DNA of 9,135 nt from assembly GCA_002712415.1 (NCBI GenBank), contig PATO01000033.1, forward strand, positions 1 through 9,135. Direction: 5' to 3'. Positions 7,153-9,135 of this stretch are shown one piece after another. Made by a program: the position numbers and the translations under genes. This stretch comes from Actinomycetota bacterium (lineage in GTDB: Bacteria; Actinomycetota; Acidimicrobiia; Acidimicrobiales; UBA8592). Position 1 is the stretch's first letter. Each line of letters begins with the position of its first letter. The notes under the pieces are model-generated. The model saw nothing but the letters and a program-made list of their open reading frames with translations, made no database searches and was not told the DNA's origin.

Positions 7153-7192
7153 AGCGGGAGCTACCCTTAATGGCGGGTAGCTCCCGCTTTTT
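7153..7192 (+). terminator. Rho-independent terminator of amtB
   Basis: AGCGGGAGCTACCC (7153-7166) and GGGTAGCTCCCGCT (7175-7188) form a perfect 14-pair GC-rich stem with an 8-base loop, followed at once by a T-run (7188-7192). No T-run exists on the opposite strand, so it acts on plus-strand transcription and separates amtB from dnaK. Confidence 0.93.
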
Positions 7193-7235
7193 CATGCCCA
7201 AACACCAAATAAATAATCTCCACTTTTGGGAATAA

Positions 7236-7276
7236 ATACACAAAAAAACTTGTTCAAGCTTCTGATACACAAAAAA
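7236..7276 (+). promoter_or_regulatory. Direct repeat and palindrome in the dnaK leader
   Basis: ATACACAAAAAA occurs exactly at 7236-7247 and again at 7265-7276, 29 bases apart. A third partial copy, CACAAAAAG, is at 7278-7286. Between the full copies lies the palindrome CTTG-TT-CAAG (7249-7258). The region is A-tract rich and ends 29 bases before the dnaK start, so it probably overlaps the promoter. The arms recall the outer ends of the HspR operator HAIR (CTTGAGT-n7-ACTCAAG), but the spacing is wrong. The regulator is unknown. Confidence 0.4.
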
Positions 7277-7305
7277 GCACAAAAAGTACCGAACAGGAGA
7301 ACATA

Positions 7306-9120
7306 ATGGCGAAGGCCGTCGGAATAGATCTAGGAACAACAAACTCAGTAGTGGCTGTCCTCGAAGGTGGAGAGCCAACAGTAATAGCTAACGCAGAGGG
7401 AGGCAGAACAACACCCTCGGTCGTCGCATTCGCAAAAGATGGCGAAGTACTCGTCGGAGAAGTCGCTAAACGCCAGGCGATAACGAACCCAGACAGAACG
7501 ATCAGGTCAGTAAAAAGAGAAATGGGAACAAACTGGTCCATTGATATTGATGGGAAAGACTATAACGCACAAGAAGTCTCAGCCCGAACATTGATGAAAC
7601 TCAAGCGGGACGCAGAGGCCTACCTAGGCGACACTGTCACTGAAGCAGTTATTACAGTCCCAGCATACTTTGATGACGCTCAACGAACAGCAACCCAAGA
7701 AGCAGGAAAAGTCGCAGGACTTGAAGTGCTACGCATCATAAATGAACCCACTGCAGCGGCTCTAGCCTATGGGTTAGAAAAAGGAGACGATGACCAAACA
7801 ATTCTCGTATTCGACCTCGGTGGTGGAACGTTTGACGTATCAGTTCTAGAAATCGGAGATGGTGTCTTTGAAGTAAAGTCAACAAGCGGAGACACCAGCC
7901 TCGGTGGAGATGACTGGGATGAAAGAGTCATAACCTGGCTTGTGGAATCTTTCACCAATGACCACGGTGTCGATCTATCCAAGGACAACATGGCGATGCA
8001 ACGACTCAAAGAAGCTGCAGAGAAAGCAAAAATAGAACTATCCTCCAGCCAAAGCACACAAATTAACCTTCCATTCGTTACCGCTACTGATGCAGGTCCA
8101 TTGCACATGGACTATGCACTGTCACGCTCAAAGTTCCAAGAACTTACATCAGATCTACTTGAGCGATGTAGAAAACCATTTGAGCAAGCAATTAAAGACG
8201 CCGGCCTCTCCATGAGTGAGATCGAACACGTGATTCTAGTTGGGGGATCAACACGTATGCCGGCTGTGACCGAACTTGTTCAGACTATGACAGGCAAAGA
8301 GCCAAACAAAAGCGTTAATCCAGACGAAGTTGTTGCCGTAGGAGCAGCAGTCCAAGCCGGAGTTCTTAGAGGAGAAGTCAAAGATATTCTGCTGCTGGAT
8401 GTAACACCGCTATCACTTGGTATTGAAACCAAAGGTGGCGTTATGACGAAAATGATTGAACGTAATACCACAATCCCAACTCGACGCACAGAGGTTTACA
8501 CCACCGCCGAAGACAATCAACCATCGGTAGAAATTCATGTGCTACAGGGTGAGCGTGAAATGTCACAATTCAATAAAACGCTTGGGAAATTTCAACTCGT
8601 TGATATTCCACCAGCTCCTCGAGGAGTACCGCAAATTGAAGTCACGTTTGATATTGACGCAAACGGAATTGTACACGTATCTGCCAAAGACAGAGCGACT
8701 GGTAAGGAACAATCCATCACCATCACCGGACAATCCTCACTTGATCAAGACAAAATTGATCAAATGATCGCTGATGCTGAGGCACACGCAAACGAAGACC
8801 GTGAAAGAAAAGAAGAGGCTGAAACACGCAACACAGCTGACTCAATGATCTACCAAACAGAAAAAATGATAAATGATAATGCTGATAAGTTAGGTGAAGA
8901 AGAAAAAACCGACATTGAAGAGAAAATTGCCACACTTAAAACCTCACTTGAAAGCGATGCAATGGATCTCGAATCTGTAAAAAATGCGATGGAAGAACTG
9001 ACCATCGCCAGCCAAGGTTTCGCGCAACGTCTTTATGAAACAGCAAGCCAGGAAGCGGAAGCACAAGAAGATGAATCCGAAGACATCATTGACGCTGAAA
9101 TCATTGATGAGGATGAATAA
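7306..9120 (+). CDS. dnaK: Molecular chaperone DnaK (Hsp70)
   Basis: Cytosolic ATP-dependent chaperone that binds exposed hydrophobic segments of client proteins, working with DnaJ and GrpE. The 604-residue protein is complete. The nucleotide-binding domain (1 to about 358) shows GIDLGTTNS (6-14), [13 protein letters not shown] (115-127), [11 protein letters not shown] (146-156), [10 protein letters not shown] (170-179) and LVGGSTRMP (311-319). The interdomain linker DILLLD is at 360-365. The beta substrate domain runs to about 475 and includes NTTIPT (387-392) and the [14 protein letters not shown] block (449-462). A helical lid and acidic tail ending DAEIIDEDE follow, which resembles actinobacterial tails but is shorter than the 625-residue mycobacterial protein. 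As in Gram-positive DnaKs, the nucleotide domain lacks the roughly 24-residue insertion of proteobacterial forms. The ATG at 7306 has AGGAG at 7295-7299. It is probably the first gene of a dnaK-grpE-dnaJ operon. Confidence 0.98.
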   Translation: MAKAVGIDLGTTNSVVAVLEGGEPTVIANAEGGRTTPSVVAFAKDGEVLVGEVAKRQAITNPDRTIRSVKREMGTNWSIDIDGKDYNAQEVSARTLMKLKRDAEAYLGDTVTEAVITVPAYFDDAQRTATQEAGKVAGLEVLRIINEPTAAALAYGLEKGDDDQTILVFDLGGGTFDVSVLEIGDGVFEVKSTSGDTSLGGDDWDERVITWLVESFTNDHGVDLSKDNMAMQRLKEAAEKAKIELSSSQSTQINLPFVTATDAGPLHMDYALSRSKFQELTSDLLERCRKPFEQAIKDAGLSMSEIEHVILVGGSTRMPAVTELVQTMTGKEPNKSVNPDEVVAVGAAVQAGVLRGEVKDILLLDVTPLSLGIETKGGVMTKMIERNTTIPTRRTEVYTTAEDNQPSVEIHVLQGEREMSQFNKTLGKFQLVDIPPAPRGVPQIEVTFDIDANGIVHVSAKDRATGKEQSITITGQSSLDQDKIDQMIADAEAHANEDRERKEEAETRNTADSMIYQTEKMINDNADKLGEEEKTDIEEKIATLKTSLESDAMDLESVKNAMEELTIASQGFAQRLYETASQEAEAQEDESEDIIDAEIIDEDE

Positions 9121-9122
9121 TT

Positions 9123-9135
9123 ATGGACGATCAGG
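9123..9135 (+). CDS. Start of the next gene, presumably grpE (cut by window edge)
   Basis: An ATG two bases after the dnaK stop opens a frame reading Met-Asp-Asp-Gln. GAGGA at 9109-9113, inside the end of dnaK, sits nine bases upstream as a ribosome binding site. An acidic N-terminus and the usual dnaK-grpE order suggest the nucleotide exchange factor GrpE, but only four codons are visible, so the identity rests on context. Confidence 0.55.

Noticed and set aside
7249..7258. HspR operator (HAIR) before dnaK
   Set aside because: Only CTTG-TT-CAAG is present. The canonical site needs CTTGAGT and ACTCAAG separated by seven bases, so it is reported as an unassigned palindrome.
7193..7305. CIRCE element for HrcA
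   Set aside because: No TTAGCACTC-n9-GAGTGCTAA or near match is visible in the dnaK leader.
1..9135. Mobile element, CRISPR array, toxin-antitoxin pair or phage genes
   Set aside because: No transposase or integrase motifs, no regularly spaced repeats, and no small paired genes outside the long coding regions.

Overview
The window reads as a chromosomal segment of a low-to-mid GC (mid-40s % by eye, not counted) member of the Actinobacteriota. The evidence is protein-level. The dCTP deaminase and DnaK follow the mycobacterial proteins almost residue for residue. The 873-residue iron-sulfur membrane protein is of the mycobacterial Rv0338c (EtfD) type. The acyl-CoA ligase is FadD-like. The AT-rich composition points to an uncultured, perhaps aquatic lineage (Acidimicrobiia-like is a guess) rather than a high-GC soil actinomycete. 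No rRNA or marker gene is present to settle this.

Layout: (1) 1-1559, minus strand: a FadD-type acyl-CoA ligase that runs off the left edge but still carries all its catalytic motifs. (2) 1560-1655: a 96-base divergent spacer with a candidate leaderless promoter for the next gene. (3) 1656-2868, plus strand: dcd (GTG start) overlapping a TVP38/TMEM64-type membrane protein (probable TTG start), so the two are probably co-transcribed. (4) 2869-2919: a 51-base convergent junction with no convincing terminator. (5) 2920-5541, minus strand: an etfD-like membrane iron-sulfur oxidoreductase with an unusual C-terminal helix-hairpin-helix-like tail. (6) 5542-5724: a divergent regulatory region with a GlnR-like box and a small palindrome. 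(7) 5725-7092, plus strand: amtB, followed by two hairpins, the second a textbook intrinsic terminator. (8) 7193-7305: an A-tract-rich dnaK leader with a 12-base direct repeat around a short palindrome. (9) 7306-9120: dnaK, then the first 13 bases of what is presumably grpE. No stretch over 300 bases lacks a gene.

Functionally this is mostly housekeeping DNA. The acyl-CoA ligase and the EtfD-like protein could sit at the two ends of beta-oxidation: fatty-acid activation, and delivery of electrons from electron-transfer flavoprotein to menaquinone. Dcd makes dUMP for thymidylate synthesis, AmtB imports ammonium, and DnaK with GrpE forms the core chaperone operon. From memory, dcd, the Rv0338c gene and dnaK also lie within about 30 genes of each other in Mycobacterium tuberculosis (Rv0321, Rv0338c, Rv0350), so this looks like a compressed version of an old actinobacterial neighbourhood.

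I see no defence system, CRISPR array, mobile element or clearly new multi-gene system. The points most worth checking are the helix-hairpin-helix tail on the EtfD-like protein, the likely leaderless dcd promoter and dcd/TVP38 overlap, and the unexplained repeat/palindrome in front of dnaK where a canonical HspR site is missing.
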